From the NCBI RefSeq assembly GCF_001544515.1, contig NZ_FCOL02000003.1, positions 186,001 through 250,000 of the forward strand: DNA of 64,000 bases, given 5' to 3'. Below, one piece after another: positions 9,503 through 17,988 of this stretch. A program made the translations under genes and the position numbers. This DNA is from Caballeronia terrestris (GTDB taxonomy: Bacteria > Pseudomonadota > Gammaproteobacteria > Burkholderiales > Burkholderiaceae). Position 1 is the stretch's first letter. The number at the start of each line of letters is the position of its first letter. The notes below the pieces were generated by a model. That model saw only the letters and a program-made list of their open reading frames with translations. It was not told the origin of the DNA and did no database searches.

Positions 9503-9515
9503 GTTGTCAAACAAC
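9503..9515. promoter_or_regulatory. Candidate FadR-type GntR operator
   Basis: GTTGT-CAA-ACAAC is a perfect 5-3-5 inverted repeat between the GntR gene's stop and the start of the aldolase-like gene. FadR-subfamily GntR regulators typically bind short palindromes of the form TNGTNNNACNA, which this fits. The adjacent GntR protein is the obvious candidate ligand-responsive repressor. Confidence 0.6.
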
Positions 9516-9561
9516 TTGATGCCGTGGTTTTCCCTGTGTGCAGGGCTTTGAGCGCGGTTTA

Positions 9562-10251
9562 CTAAGACCCGAACATCCGGTCGAGCGCGTTTTCGAGATG
9601 CGCCTTCATCGCTCGCCCGGCGCGTTCTGGATCGTGCGCGCGGATCGCTTCGAGCACTTCGAGATGCTCGGCCTGCACGAGCCGCTGGCGTTCGAGCGTC
9701 TTCACGAGCGAGAGATTGCGCGAAAGGTTCATGCTGAAGACCACCTGCTCCTCGATGAACGTCATCACCGTGATGAAGAACTGGTTCTTCGACGCCCGCG
9801 CAATCGCGATATGAAACGCGAAATCGTCCTTCGCGCCGATGCCCTGCGTCTCGACCACGCGCTCCAGTTCTTCCCACGCGGCCTGGATCGCGGCAATGTC
9901 GCTGTCGTCGGCGTGGCGAGCGGCGAGCGCGGCCGCGCCCGCCTCGGTAACGACGCGGAATTCATAGCAACGGCGGATGTCGGACAGCGTTTCGAGCGGC
10001 GCGAAACGGCGCACGTCGGGGTCCGGACGGCGGCCGACGGTCGTGCCCGACCCGCGCCGCGTCACGATGATGCCGTCCGCGCGCAACCGCGCGAGCGCTT
10101 CGCGCACGGTCGGGCGGGAGGTGGAAAAGCGTTCGGCGAGCGCGTGCTCGGTCAGAAGGCGATCGCCTTCCTTGAACTCGCCTTCGATGATGCTGTTGAG
10201 GATGTCGCTGTAGATCCGGTCGGCCAGACCCGATGTTTTGCGCTCGTTCAT
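9562..10251 (-). CDS. GntR-family transcriptional regulator, FadR subfamily
   Basis: About 229 aa. The N-terminal winged helix spans about residues 10-75 and includes ALAERFSTSRPTVREALARL plus the wing IIVTRRGSGTTV. An all-helical FCD ligand domain follows (EFRVVTEAGAAALAA, then DDFAFHIAIARASKN and AIRAHDPERAGRAMKAHLE), with the Asp and His positions expected for a metal-dependent ligand pocket. I prefer ATG at 10251 over an in-frame GTG at 10263. It probably represses the surrounding catabolic and transport genes and is released by the substrate or an intermediate. Confidence 0.88.
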   Translation of the reverse strand: MNERKTSGLADRIYSDILNSIIEGEFKEGDRLLTEHALAERFSTSRPTVREALARLRADGIIVTRRGSGTTVGRRPDPDVRRFAPLETLSDIRRCYEFRVVTEAGAAALAARHADDSDIAAIQAAWEELERVVETQGIGAKDDFAFHIAIARASKNQFFITVMTFIEEQVVFSMNLSRNLSLVKTLERQRLVQAEHLEVLEAIRAHDPERAGRAMKAHLENALDRMFGS

Positions 10252-10341
10252 TGCGGGCTTCACGGTTTGTCAGCGTAAAGCCCGATTGTAAGGCAGATTT
10301 TTCGGGTTGTTCTACCGGAGCGGGTTTATCCGGGTGTGTGC

Positions 10342-10361
10342 GCCGGGCGATTAGGCCCGGC
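10342..10361 (-). terminator. Short GC-rich stem-loop downstream of the BKACE gene
   Basis: GCCGGGC and GCCCGGC form a 7-bp stem around a 6-nt loop just past the stop of the minus-strand BKACE gene. No clear T-run follows, so it is a weak terminator candidate or a 3'-end stabiliser. Confidence 0.35.
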
Positions 10362-10370
10362 ACTTTGACC

Positions 10371-11192
10371 TTACATCGAGAGCAGTTGGCGCGCCTGTTT
10401 CGCGGTTGCCACCGGACGCCCGTACTCGGCGCACAGCGACGCCACGCGCGACACCAGTTGGGCGTTGCTTTTCGCGAGCGTGTCCTTGTCCCAGCGCACG
10501 TTGTCCTCGAGGCCGGTGCGGCAGTGGCCGCCCATTTCGAGCGTCCAGTGGTTCACTTCGAGCTGATGACGGCCGATGCCCGCCGCCGTCCAGGTCGCGT
10601 CGGGCAGATTCTTCTTCAACTGCTCGACTTCGAATTCCAGGATTTCGCGCCGCGCCGGCAACGCGTTCTTCACGCCCATCACGAACTGCACGTGCACCGG
10701 CGATTTCAACAGGCCCTGATTCACCAGATCGACCGTGCTGTAGAGCATCGCCAGGTCGAAAATTTCGATCTCGGGCTTCACGTTGTGATCGAGCATCATC
10801 TTCGCGAGCGTGCGCACGAAATCGGGCGGATTTTCGTAAACGGTCGTCGGGAAGTTGACGGAGCCCGTTGCCAGCGACGCCATGTCGGGCGCAAGGTCGA
10901 GCATTGCTCCGCGCTGTTCGAACGAGCGTCCGCGACCGCCGGTCGAGAACTGGATGATGATGTCGGGACAATGCTTGCGGATACCTTCCTGAAGCTCGGC
11001 GAAGCGATGACGGTCGGAACTCGACTTTTCATCTTCGTCGCGCACGTGCAGGTGAACCAGCGTCGCGCCCGCCTCGTACGCTTCGTGCGTGCTTTCGACC
11101 TGCTCGGGAATCGTGATGGGCACCGCCGGATTGTCTTTCTTCTTCGGAACCGAACCGGTGATGGCGACGGAGATAATGCAGGGTTGACTCAT
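10371..11192 (-). CDS. 3-keto-5-aminohexanoate cleavage protein family (BKACE)
   Basis: A 273-aa TIM-barrel enzyme of the DUF849/BKACE family. These zinc enzymes condense a beta-keto acid with acetyl-CoA to give acetoacetate and a new acyl-CoA. The N-terminal AITGS segment and the metal-binding HLHVRDED motif (about residues 47-54) are clear. I chose ATG at 11192 because AAAGGAG sits 8 nt before it; the longer open frame adds 15 unsupported residues. It is upstream of the GntR, aldolase and importer genes on the same strand. BKACE substrates vary widely (3-keto-5-aminohexanoate, dehydrocarnitine, beta-ketoglutarate), so the exact reaction is open. Confidence 0.9.
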   Translation of the reverse strand: MSQPCIISVAITGSVPKKKDNPAVPITIPEQVESTHEAYEAGATLVHLHVRDEDEKSSSDRHRFAELQEGIRKHCPDIIIQFSTGGRGRSFEQRGAMLDLAPDMASLATGSVNFPTTVYENPPDFVRTLAKMMLDHNVKPEIEIFDLAMLYSTVDLVNQGLLKSPVHVQFVMGVKNALPARREILEFEVEQLKKNLPDATWTAAGIGRHQLEVNHWTLEMGGHCRTGLEDNVRWDKDTLAKSNAQLVSRVASLCAEYGRPVATAKQARQLLSM

Positions 11193-11389
11193 GCTCTTCG
11201 CTCCTTTGCGGCTCGGGCTCCGTCGGGTGAGGGCCATCCTGCCGGTATTTTTAACTAACTAGTACGCCCGTAATCTTGAAGCAATCGCCGGGGCGCGACA
11301 AGCCCCACAAACCCTAACGCCTCGATGCCCTGAGATTGGGGACCCTCCCCTCCCGCAAAAAGAGCGCCCGCCGCCACCTGACGTTCGAT

Positions 11390-11671
11390 CTATTTCTTCT
11401 CGGCCGCAGCGGTCAGCAAGACGCCGAGCTGTTCGTCCGTCAAACCGGGCTTGACGTCGAAACTCATCAGGTCGGCCCATTCGAGCACCCACGCCGCCAG
11501 CGGTTCGATCGTCGCGCATTCGCAGATCGCGAGCCCTTCCACGCCGCCGACCGCATGCCAGCGTCCGATCACCTTGATGCCGTCGGGCGGCGCGCCACCC
11601 GTCCTGCGAAAGCGCTCGCTCGCCGCCTGCTCGGCTGTGGGCAACGCGGTCCATTTGGCAATGAATAGCAT
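11390..11671 (-). CDS. DUF3303-like small protein
   Basis: A 93-aa soluble protein resembling DUF3303, a small ferredoxin-fold (dimeric alpha/beta barrel-like) family. It opens with MLFIAKWTALP and contains GRWHAVGGVEGLAICE and an AAWVLEWADLM helix. ATG at 11671 is preceded by GGAGG, whereas the longer frame to 11749 has no such site. It stands alone between the BKACE promoter and the divergent secreted-protein gene. No function is established for the family. Confidence 0.75.
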   Translation of the reverse strand: MLFIAKWTALPTAEQAASERFRRTGGAPPDGIKVIGRWHAVGGVEGLAICECATIEPLAAWVLEWADLMSFDVKPGLTDEQLGVLLTAAAEKK

Positions 11672-11941
11672 GGTCCTGACCTCCGTGGGAAATCGTTGCG
11701 GAACCGGCCACCCGGCCAACCCGTTGCCGTGCGCCCGGCTCGACGGCAAACCGTCGCGCGTGCTCGCGCGCAGCGGTTCGCTGATTCAGTATAGGAGCCG
11801 GACCAAGCGGCCGTGGAGCGCATCACGTCTGAATAAAAAGGTGTCGGGGAGGAAGTTGTAAGGCTCATGGTCTAGAACACTTCAGCAAGCGGCGCACTCA
11901 ATAACGAAAGGCCATCGAGGCTCACTCACCCCGGAGTCACC

Positions 11942-12607
11942 ATGAACCGACACGCGAAATCGCCGACGTTTCTGCTTTTCATCGCTACAGCGCTCATCTT
12001 TGCATGCAGCGCAGCACGCGCCGACGGACTGATCCCGCCGGATACACCGCTCGGGCCAGTCGCGCAAATTCCCGGCAGCACCGGCTACATCGCGCCCGAT
12101 TACGATGCCCGCCGCGCCGCGCTGCACAGCGTGTATCTCGCGCCGATCGAAATCTTCCTCGCGCCCGATTCGCCGTACAAGGGCATCGAACCCACGCAGA
12201 TGGCCGCGCTCACCGCCGCCTTCACCGACATCCTGCGCGAGAACGTGCTGCAGAACGCCAACGTGGTCGATACACCGCAGCCGGATTCGATGGTCGTCCA
12301 GATCGCGTTGACCGACGTGCGCCTCACGAAGCGCTCGTTTCGTCCGCGCGACATCACGCCGGTCGGCATCGTGATCGACGGGGTAAAGCGCGTCGCGGGC
12401 GTGAGCAAGGTCTCGCTTCAGACGATGACCGTGCAGGCGTTAGGCGTGAGTCCAGACGGCGAGACGCTGCTCTTCGCGATCAACAATCCGCCTCTGCCCG
12501 GCGACGCGGGACCGGAACCCGTGAGGCTCGACGAAGTGCCCGGCGTGCTCGGCGCGAAGGCCGAGCGACTGAAGTCGGTGTTTCTCGCGATCAGGGAGCA
12601 CCACTAG
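11942..12607 (+). CDS. DUF3313-like secreted protein
   Basis: 221 aa with a signal peptide (residues 1-27, ending SAARADG). An internal CSA near the end of the hydrophobic stretch is only a weak lipobox. The body contains YLAPIEIFLAPDSPYKGI, an AFTDILREN helix, and QIALTDVRL, resembling DUF3313 proteins, which are periplasmic or outer-membrane lipoproteins of unknown role. It is convergent with the Pro/Val-rich protein downstream. No operon partner is visible. Confidence 0.7.
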   Translation: MNRHAKSPTFLLFIATALIFACSAARADGLIPPDTPLGPVAQIPGSTGYIAPDYDARRAALHSVYLAPIEIFLAPDSPYKGIEPTQMAALTAAFTDILRENVLQNANVVDTPQPDSMVVQIALTDVRLTKRSFRPRDITPVGIVIDGVKRVAGVSKVSLQTMTVQALGVSPDGETLLFAINNPPLPGDAGPEPVRLDEVPGVLGAKAERLKSVFLAIREHH

Positions 12608-12619
12608 TCGATGTCGATG

Positions 12620-12946
12620 TCAGTGCATCCCGGCGACCGGCACGACCATCACCGGCTGCGAATACGTCACGACGGGCACGGGCGCGACCGCATAGCTACG
12701 CTGCACCGGCACCACGACAGTGACACGCGGCGGCGGCGGAGGAACAGGCACGACCGGCTGGGCAACGACGGGCACGACGTAAGTCGGCGGCGCGGGCACG
12801 TAGTAGTAGACGGGCCGCGGCGGCGGCGCATAGACGATGGCGGGCGCCATGTAGGTGACGCGCACGACGGTGGAAGCGGAGGCGCCTTCCGAACAGATGA
12901 GGCCGAGGGCTGCGGCGGCGGAGACACTGATCATACGAAAGTCCAC
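12620..12946 (-). CDS. Small secreted Pro/Val/Tyr-rich protein
   Basis: A 108-aa protein with a signal peptide (to about residue 24, ending SASAS or similar). It is followed by a low-complexity chain dominated by Pro, Val and Tyr, with repeated VVPV, PPPP and YYVP stretches. Such short sequences occur in exported proteins of Burkholderia and probably associate with the envelope. Coding is supported by the signal peptide and uninterrupted frame; the function is unknown. Confidence 0.6.
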   Translation of the reverse strand: MDFRMISVSAAAALGLICSEGASASTVVRVTYMAPAIVYAPPPRPVYYYVPAPPTYVVPVVAQPVVPVPPPPPRVTVVVPVQRSYAVAPVPVVTYSQPVMVVPVAGMH

Positions 12947-13254
12947 TTGGAATCCTCATGCATCGAATGCGGCGTGTTTCCTTCGCGTAAGAAGGCTTCC
13001 CGCCGATGGCTCGCCTGAAGCGAACCGTTGAGACGCTCGTGGCGCCGACGGTGCAAACGATAGCCAAGGCGCCATGAAAACCGTAGCGAAAACTTGTGTC
13101 ATCGGATGTCGCGAACTTTGTGGCGGCCGATGATGTAGGTGCTTAATCGCCTGACCAAAAACCACGACATTCGGCGACATGATTTGCAAATTGCATCGAC
13201 CGTGGGGCCGTCCCTAGAATGCGTCTGTCAAAACGAATCGATTGGAGAATCCAA
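12947..13254. other. Intergenic region without a recognisable gene
   Basis: This 308-bp stretch separates the minus-strand Pro/Val-rich gene and the plus-strand EF-hand-like gene, so it should hold both promoters. I see no convincing ORF, RNA gene or strong inverted repeat. The ribosome site GGAGAA of the downstream gene lies at its right edge. Confidence 0.5.
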
Positions 13255-13557
13255 ATGAAAAAGATGCTGGCCTTGCTCGCGGCATGCAGTGCGATCGCGT
13301 TGTCGAACGGCGCATTCGCGCAGACCGCGACGCAGCCGATGGGCGCCTCGCCGCGCGTCGAGCACGCGATGCAGCAGTTGCAGATGCGCTTCACGAGCGC
13401 CAACACCACGCACGACGGCAAGCTCACCCACGAGCAGGCCGCCTCCGGCATGCCCCGCGTCGCGCAGCATTTCGACGAGATCGACACGCAGAAAAAAGGC
13501 TACGTCACCCTCCCGCAGATCGAGCAATTCATGCAGCAACGCGCGGCATCGCACTGA
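13255..13557 (+). CDS. Secreted EF-hand-like small protein
   Basis: A 100-aa protein with a Sec signal peptide (residues 1-23, cleavage after GAFA). Two helix-loop-helix units resemble EF hands: a THDGKLTHEQA loop and a DTQKKGYVTLPQIEQF loop. Several acidic calcium ligands are replaced (Asn/Thr in loop 1, Lys in loop 2), so calcium binding is doubtful. ATG at 13255 follows GGAGA. It lies 111 bp upstream of the OmpR/EnvZ pair on the same strand and may be a periplasmic input or target of that system. Confidence 0.72.
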   Translation: MKKMLALLAACSAIALSNGAFAQTATQPMGASPRVEHAMQQLQMRFTSANTTHDGKLTHEQAASGMPRVAQHFDEIDTQKKGYVTLPQIEQFMQQRAASH

Positions 13558-13668
13558 CGACACGCGGCGCGCCACGCGATCGTCGCTTGATTTAACGAGC
13601 ACGCCTTGAGCACCCGAAGCACGATGCTCATCAGCGCATCGCCGCGCTTTTGCAGGAGCCAATCGGAC

Positions 13669-14382
13669 ATGGACACGCTGCCGAAAATCATCGTCCTCGA
13701 CGACGAAGCCGAACTGCGCAACATGCTGCAGCGCTTTCTCGGCTCGCAGGGTTTCGAGGTGCGCGCCGTCGCCGACAGCCAGCGGCTCGACCGCTATCTT
13801 CAGCGGGAGCCGTATGACCTGCTCGTGCTCGACCTGATGATGGAGCCGGAAGACGGTCTCTCCGTGTGCCGCCGCTTGCGCACCGAAGGCCACACGCTGC
13901 CGATCCTCATGCTGACCGCGAAGGGCGATCCGGTCGACAAAGTCATTGGCCTTGAGACCGGCGCCGACGATTACCTCGCGAAGCCGTTCCTGCCGGGCGA
14001 ACTCGTCGCGCGGATAAAAGCGCTGCTCAGGCGCCAGAAAATGGCCTCCGGCGATCCGACGCTAACCGCGCAGTCGATCCGCTTCGGCGAATTCCGCCTC
14101 GACCTCGGGCGCCAGCAACTCTTTCGCAACGACGAGCCTTTCGAGATCCACTCCGCGCAGATGCAGTTGCTGACTGCGCTCGGCGCGTCGCCGAATCGCG
14201 CGGTGAGCCGCGACAACCTGATCGCGCGCACTCGCGGCCGCGAGCACGACGCGCTCGATCGCAGCATCGACGTGCAGGTGCTTCGGCTGCGGCAGATCGT
14301 CGAAGCCGATCCGTCGAAGCCGCGCTTCATCAAGACCGTGTGGGGCGTCGGCTACATGCTGCTTGCGGATATCGCGTCGTGA
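13669..14382 (+). CDS. OmpR-family response regulator
   Basis: A 237-aa regulator. The receiver has IIVLDDEAE (acidic pocket), phosphoacceptor Asp in LLVLDLMMEPEDG, the Thr in LMLTAKGD and Lys in DDYLAKPF. A winged-helix Trans_reg_C domain follows (LFRNDEPFEIHSAQMQLL, SIDVQVLRLRQ, IKTVWGVGYML). ATG at 13669 follows AGGAG. Its stop overlaps the GTG of the kinase (GTGA), so the pair is translationally coupled. The overall form matches OmpR/EnvZ-type pairs. Confidence 0.92.
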   Translation: MDTLPKIIVLDDEAELRNMLQRFLGSQGFEVRAVADSQRLDRYLQREPYDLLVLDLMMEPEDGLSVCRRLRTEGHTLPILMLTAKGDPVDKVIGLETGADDYLAKPFLPGELVARIKALLRRQKMASGDPTLTAQSIRFGEFRLDLGRQQLFRNDEPFEIHSAQMQLLTALGASPNRAVSRDNLIARTRGREHDALDRSIDVQVLRLRQIVEADPSKPRFIKTVWGVGYMLLADIAS

Positions 14383-15719
14383 AGCGCCTTCGCCTGCCGC
14401 GTTCGCTCTTTGCGCGCAACATCGCGCTGCTGGTGGCGCTCGTCGCGCTGAGCCAGGTGTGCTCGCTCAGCGTGCTGATGCATTACGTGCAGACGCCGCG
14501 CATCGAACGCGCGGCCGCCGCGTTCGCGAACTACGTGACGACGCTCGGCGACGTGCTCGCCGTCGCGCCCCCCGACGCGCGCGGCGCGTTCATTGCGAAG
14601 CTCCACGCAGAAGCCGCCCTGCCCGCCGACGCCACGCTAGAACCACCGCGCTCGTTACGCGCGCTCTACCGCACCTACCAGCGCGAGACGTTCCTCACGA
14701 TGCTGCGCCGCCATCTCCCCGCCGACATGCCCGTGCGCTGGGAAACACGCGCGAACGCGGAAGAGCGCCTGTGGTTCCGCGTGCATGTCGCAAGCGAGCC
14801 GTACTGGATTTCGCTCGTGATCCCCGACGCGGCACACAGCGACGGCATGCTCACGACGTTCCTGCTCTCGCTCGGCCTCGCCGCGCTCGCGACGCTCACC
14901 GCCTACGCGATCCAGCGCCACCTCAACCGTCCGCTCGACGACCTCGCGACCGCTGCGCGCAAGCTGAGCGCGGGCGGCCAGCCCGAGCCGCTGCCCACCG
15001 ACGGCCCGACCGAAATCGCGCAGGTCAGCGTCGCGTTCAACCGCATGACCGAGGCGCTGCGCGAAGCCGAGGCGAGCCGCGCGTTGATGCTCGCCGGCAT
15101 CTCTCACGATATCCGCACGCCGCTCACGAAGCTGCGTCTCGCGATGGCGATGGCGATTCCCGCAGGCGGCGACCAGGCGTTCGTCGCATCGTCGGAGAAC
15201 TATCTGGAACAGATCGACGGCATCCTCCAGCAGTTCATGGACTATGCGGGGAGCGGCGCGCGCGAGGCGCCCATCGTCGGCGATGTGAACGCGCTGATCG
15301 CGAACCTCGCCGCGGATTTTGCGGGTCTCGGCCACGAGTTCGACCTCACGCTCGGCGACGTGCCGCCCTTCGCGTTTCGCCCCGTGAGCACGATGCGCAT
15401 GCTCATGAACCTGATGCAGAACGCGGTGCTTTACGGCGTCACGGGACTATCGGTGCGCACGTGGATCGATAAGGATGCACATGCTGTGTGCATCGCGATC
15501 GGCGATCGCGGCAAGGGCATCGCCGCCGACCAGATGGAGAAGCTGAAGGAGCCGTTCAGGCGCGGGCGCGGCGGCGCGGGGCATCCAGCGGGCACGGGGC
15601 TGGGGCTTGCTATCGTCGAGCGTATTGCGAAGCTGCATGGCGGGTCGCTGGAACTGCGCGCGCGCGAAGGCGGCGGGATGGAGGCGCTGGTGACGCTCGG
15701 GATCGTTTCGAATGCTTGA
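14379..15719 (+). CDS. EnvZ-like sensor histidine kinase
   Basis: A 446-aa inner-membrane kinase. It has an N-terminal helix (about residues 10-30), a periplasmic sensor of about 130 residues, and a second helix (TTFLLSLGLAALATLTAY). A HAMP domain follows, then HisKA with the phosphoacceptor His in GISHDIRTPLTKLRLA. The HATPase has NLMQNAVLYG, DRGKGI and GTGLGLAIVERI. Start is the GTG at 14379, overlapping the regulator's TGA. It should phosphorylate that regulator; the periplasmic signal is unknown. Confidence 0.92.
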   Translation: MKRLRLPRSLFARNIALLVALVALSQVCSLSVLMHYVQTPRIERAAAAFANYVTTLGDVLAVAPPDARGAFIAKLHAEAALPADATLEPPRSLRALYRTYQRETFLTMLRRHLPADMPVRWETRANAEERLWFRVHVASEPYWISLVIPDAAHSDGMLTTFLLSLGLAALATLTAYAIQRHLNRPLDDLATAARKLSAGGQPEPLPTDGPTEIAQVSVAFNRMTEALREAEASRALMLAGISHDIRTPLTKLRLAMAMAIPAGGDQAFVASSENYLEQIDGILQQFMDYAGSGAREAPIVGDVNALIANLAADFAGLGHEFDLTLGDVPPFAFRPVSTMRMLMNLMQNAVLYGVTGLSVRTWIDKDAHAVCIAIGDRGKGIAADQMEKLKEPFRRGRGGAGHPAGTGLGLAIVERIAKLHGGSLELRAREGGGMEALVTLGIVSNA

Positions 15720-15804
15720 GCGAACAACGAATGGAACGCTTGATGCTTGATGACGACCCCCACCTTGCGGTGTCCCATTGCCATCCACCGAACTGGAGCG
15801 CGCC

Positions 15805-16257
15805 ATGTCTTCCGAATCGTTCGAAATGTTCGACTTGCCCACGAAGTTTTCGCATGTTCGCTCGCAGGACACGAGTTACGAGCCTGAAGGATTGCGCGAT
15901 TTCTTTCGCTACCGCGATCTCGGCATCGCGAGCGCGACGGGCGGCAGAGTAATCGCGCAACTCGTGAAGGCGCATGCCGCACCAGAGCAAGGCACCGGCT
16001 GGCACCGCCATGAGGCCGAGTTCCATATCGTGATCATGCTGAAGGGCTGGGCGCGCTTCATGTACGGCGATCAGGAAACGCTCGTCGCCGCTGGCGACTG
16101 CGTGCATCAGGCGCCCGGCATCGTCCATTTCCTCTTCGACTATTCGGAGGACATGGAGTATCTGGAGATCGTTGGTCCGGCGGACTTCAAGACGATCGAT
16201 GCCGTCGGGCCGTGCGAAGTGCCCGCCGTCACGCCCTGGGTGAGTGAGACGGCTTGA
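15805..16257 (+). CDS. Cupin-domain protein
   Basis: A 150-aa single-domain cupin. Metal-ligand motif 1 is in TGWHRHEAEFHIVIMLKG and motif 2 in HQAPGIVHFLFDYSE, giving the His/Glu set expected for a metal-binding beta barrel. ATG at 15805 follows GGAG. It lies 85 bp after the EnvZ-like gene and ends 14 bp from the convergent PhaZ gene. It could be a small dioxygenase, isomerase or sensor; the fold does not decide. Confidence 0.82.
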   Translation: MSSESFEMFDLPTKFSHVRSQDTSYEPEGLRDFFRYRDLGIASATGGRVIAQLVKAHAAPEQGTGWHRHEAEFHIVIMLKGWARFMYGDQETLVAAGDCVHQAPGIVHFLFDYSEDMEYLEIVGPADFKTIDAVGPCEVPAVTPWVSETA

Positions 16258-16271
16258 CCGTCGCGCACGTT

Positions 16272-17753
16272 TCAGGGCGAGCGCGCTGAGGCATCGCCAT
16301 CGGATTGCACGGCCTGCGAGATCGGCACGTCTTCAGCCAGCGCTTCCGGATCGATCATGTGCTCCGGCGCAATGGCCTCGCGATGCCGCGAAGGACGCGG
16401 CGTCGCGTCCGTGCTGATCTTCCCCGGCTCGTCCATCACGCTCAAAGCCTCCGCGCTTTTGAGCGGCGCAATCGACTGCAACGGCAGGATCGGCTGCGCG
16501 CGCGCGTTGACGGTGATCGGGCTCGCCTCGTTGTCGTGAATCAGCGCACGCACGCGCGGATAGATGTGCCGCTCCCAGCGCTTGCCGTTGAACACACCGT
16601 AGTGCCCCACGCCCGTCTGTACGTGATGCGCCTTCAGATAAGGGCGCAGCTTGTCGCACAGGTCCTGCGCGGCGAGCGTCTGGCCGACCGCGCAAATATC
16701 GTCGCGCTCGCCTTCGATGGTCAAGAGCGCGGTGCGCCGTATCGCCGACGGCTCAACCTTGCGTCCGCGCACTTCCAGTTCGTGCAGCGGCAGCAAATGG
16801 CGCTGAAAGACGGTGTCGACGGTTTCCAGATAAAAATCGGCCGTCAGGTCCATCGTGGCGAAGTATTCTTCGTAGAAGACACGCACCGCGTCCGCGATAT
16901 CGGGATCACCCTTCGCGCGCTGGTAGTGCATGTCGGCGAACGATTCGAGGTGGCGCGGCATGTTCATCGACATGAACGCGCTCAACTGCATGAAGCCCGG
17001 ATACACGCGCCGGTGCGCGCCCGCGAAGCCGAACGGCACGGCGCTGATCAGGTTCTTCTCGAACCAGTCGAGCGGCTTGCTTTTCGCGAGATCGTTCACG
17101 CGCGTCGGGTTGATGCGCGTATCGATAGGGCCGGCCATTAGCGTCATGCTCGCGGGCTGCGCGGGGTTGTTATCCGCCGCCATCAGTGCGACGGCCGCGA
17201 GCACCGCGACGGTCGGCTGGCACACGGCGAGCAGGTGCGAGCCCGGCCCCATCTCCTCGACGAAATCGATGATGTGCTGCACGTATTCATCGAAACCGAA
17301 GCGGCCGTGCATCAGCGAAATGTCGCGCGGATTGTGCCAGTCGGTAATGTAGACGTCGTGATCGGCGAGCATCGTGCGCACGGTGCCGCGCAGGAGCGTG
17401 GCGAAGTGCCCGGACATCGGCGCGACGACGAGCACCCGCGGCTGCCTTTGCGCCGCTGGCAGGTCCTTCACGAAGTGGACGAGCGAGCAAAACGGCGTCT
17501 TTGCCGCGACTTGCTCGATGACCGGCACCGTCTTTCCGTCGATCTCGACCGAATCGAGCTCGAACGGAGGGCGCGAATGCGTAAGACCCGCGAGCGTCAT
17601 GAGATCGCAGCGCGCGCGCAGGCCGCGGCCTTGCGGCGTCGCGGCCATCGCGGGCCACGCGGCGAGCGCGTGGCTGACGAGCGCGGCGCCGTGCCGGAGC
17701 GGCAGCATCAGGTCGGACAGCGCCTGGTAGGCGGGATATGCGAAGGGGTTCAT
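16272..17753 (-). CDS. phaZ: Intracellular polyhydroxyalkanoate depolymerase
   Basis: A 493-aa alpha/beta-hydrolase-type depolymerase that mobilises stored PHB to 3-hydroxybutyrate in the cytoplasm. The nucleophile elbow has Cys rather than Ser: LLAVCQPTVAVLAAV with Cys at about 178, as in the PhaZ1 type of Ralstonia/Cupriavidus. The MNPFAYPAYQ start and GVGHYGVFNGKRW near the C-terminus are also family traits. ATG at 17753 follows GGGAGA. The last 80 residues are a variable charged tail. A phasin-like gene and a Crp/Fnr regulator lie within 5 kb. Confidence 0.93.
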   Translation of the reverse strand: MNPFAYPAYQALSDLMLPLRHGAALVSHALAAWPAMAATPQGRGLRARCDLMTLAGLTHSRPPFELDSVEIDGKTVPVIEQVAAKTPFCSLVHFVKDLPAAQRQPRVLVVAPMSGHFATLLRGTVRTMLADHDVYITDWHNPRDISLMHGRFGFDEYVQHIIDFVEEMGPGSHLLAVCQPTVAVLAAVALMAADNNPAQPASMTLMAGPIDTRINPTRVNDLAKSKPLDWFEKNLISAVPFGFAGAHRRVYPGFMQLSAFMSMNMPRHLESFADMHYQRAKGDPDIADAVRVFYEEYFATMDLTADFYLETVDTVFQRHLLPLHELEVRGRKVEPSAIRRTALLTIEGERDDICAVGQTLAAQDLCDKLRPYLKAHHVQTGVGHYGVFNGKRWERHIYPRVRALIHDNEASPITVNARAQPILPLQSIAPLKSAEALSVMDEPGKISTDATPRPSRHREAIAPEHMIDPEALAEDVPISQAVQSDGDASARSP

Positions 17754-17988
17754 CGATCTCCCACAGATGCGCGATACACAAAGGAGCCCTTGAGAACGCA
17801 ATACATATGCCACGAGCGCCTCGACGCGGGCTTGATCGGCTACACCGCCGCATCACTTCGGCATAGTAGTCTGATTAGCTTGGCATAACACTTGCGCGTA
17901 CCCGTCCGGGCCATGGTTTTGCCGCGAAATGGTGCGCCACCGCACCACGGCGTGCCTTGTCGGCACTTACAACCCGCTGGAGATTCGT

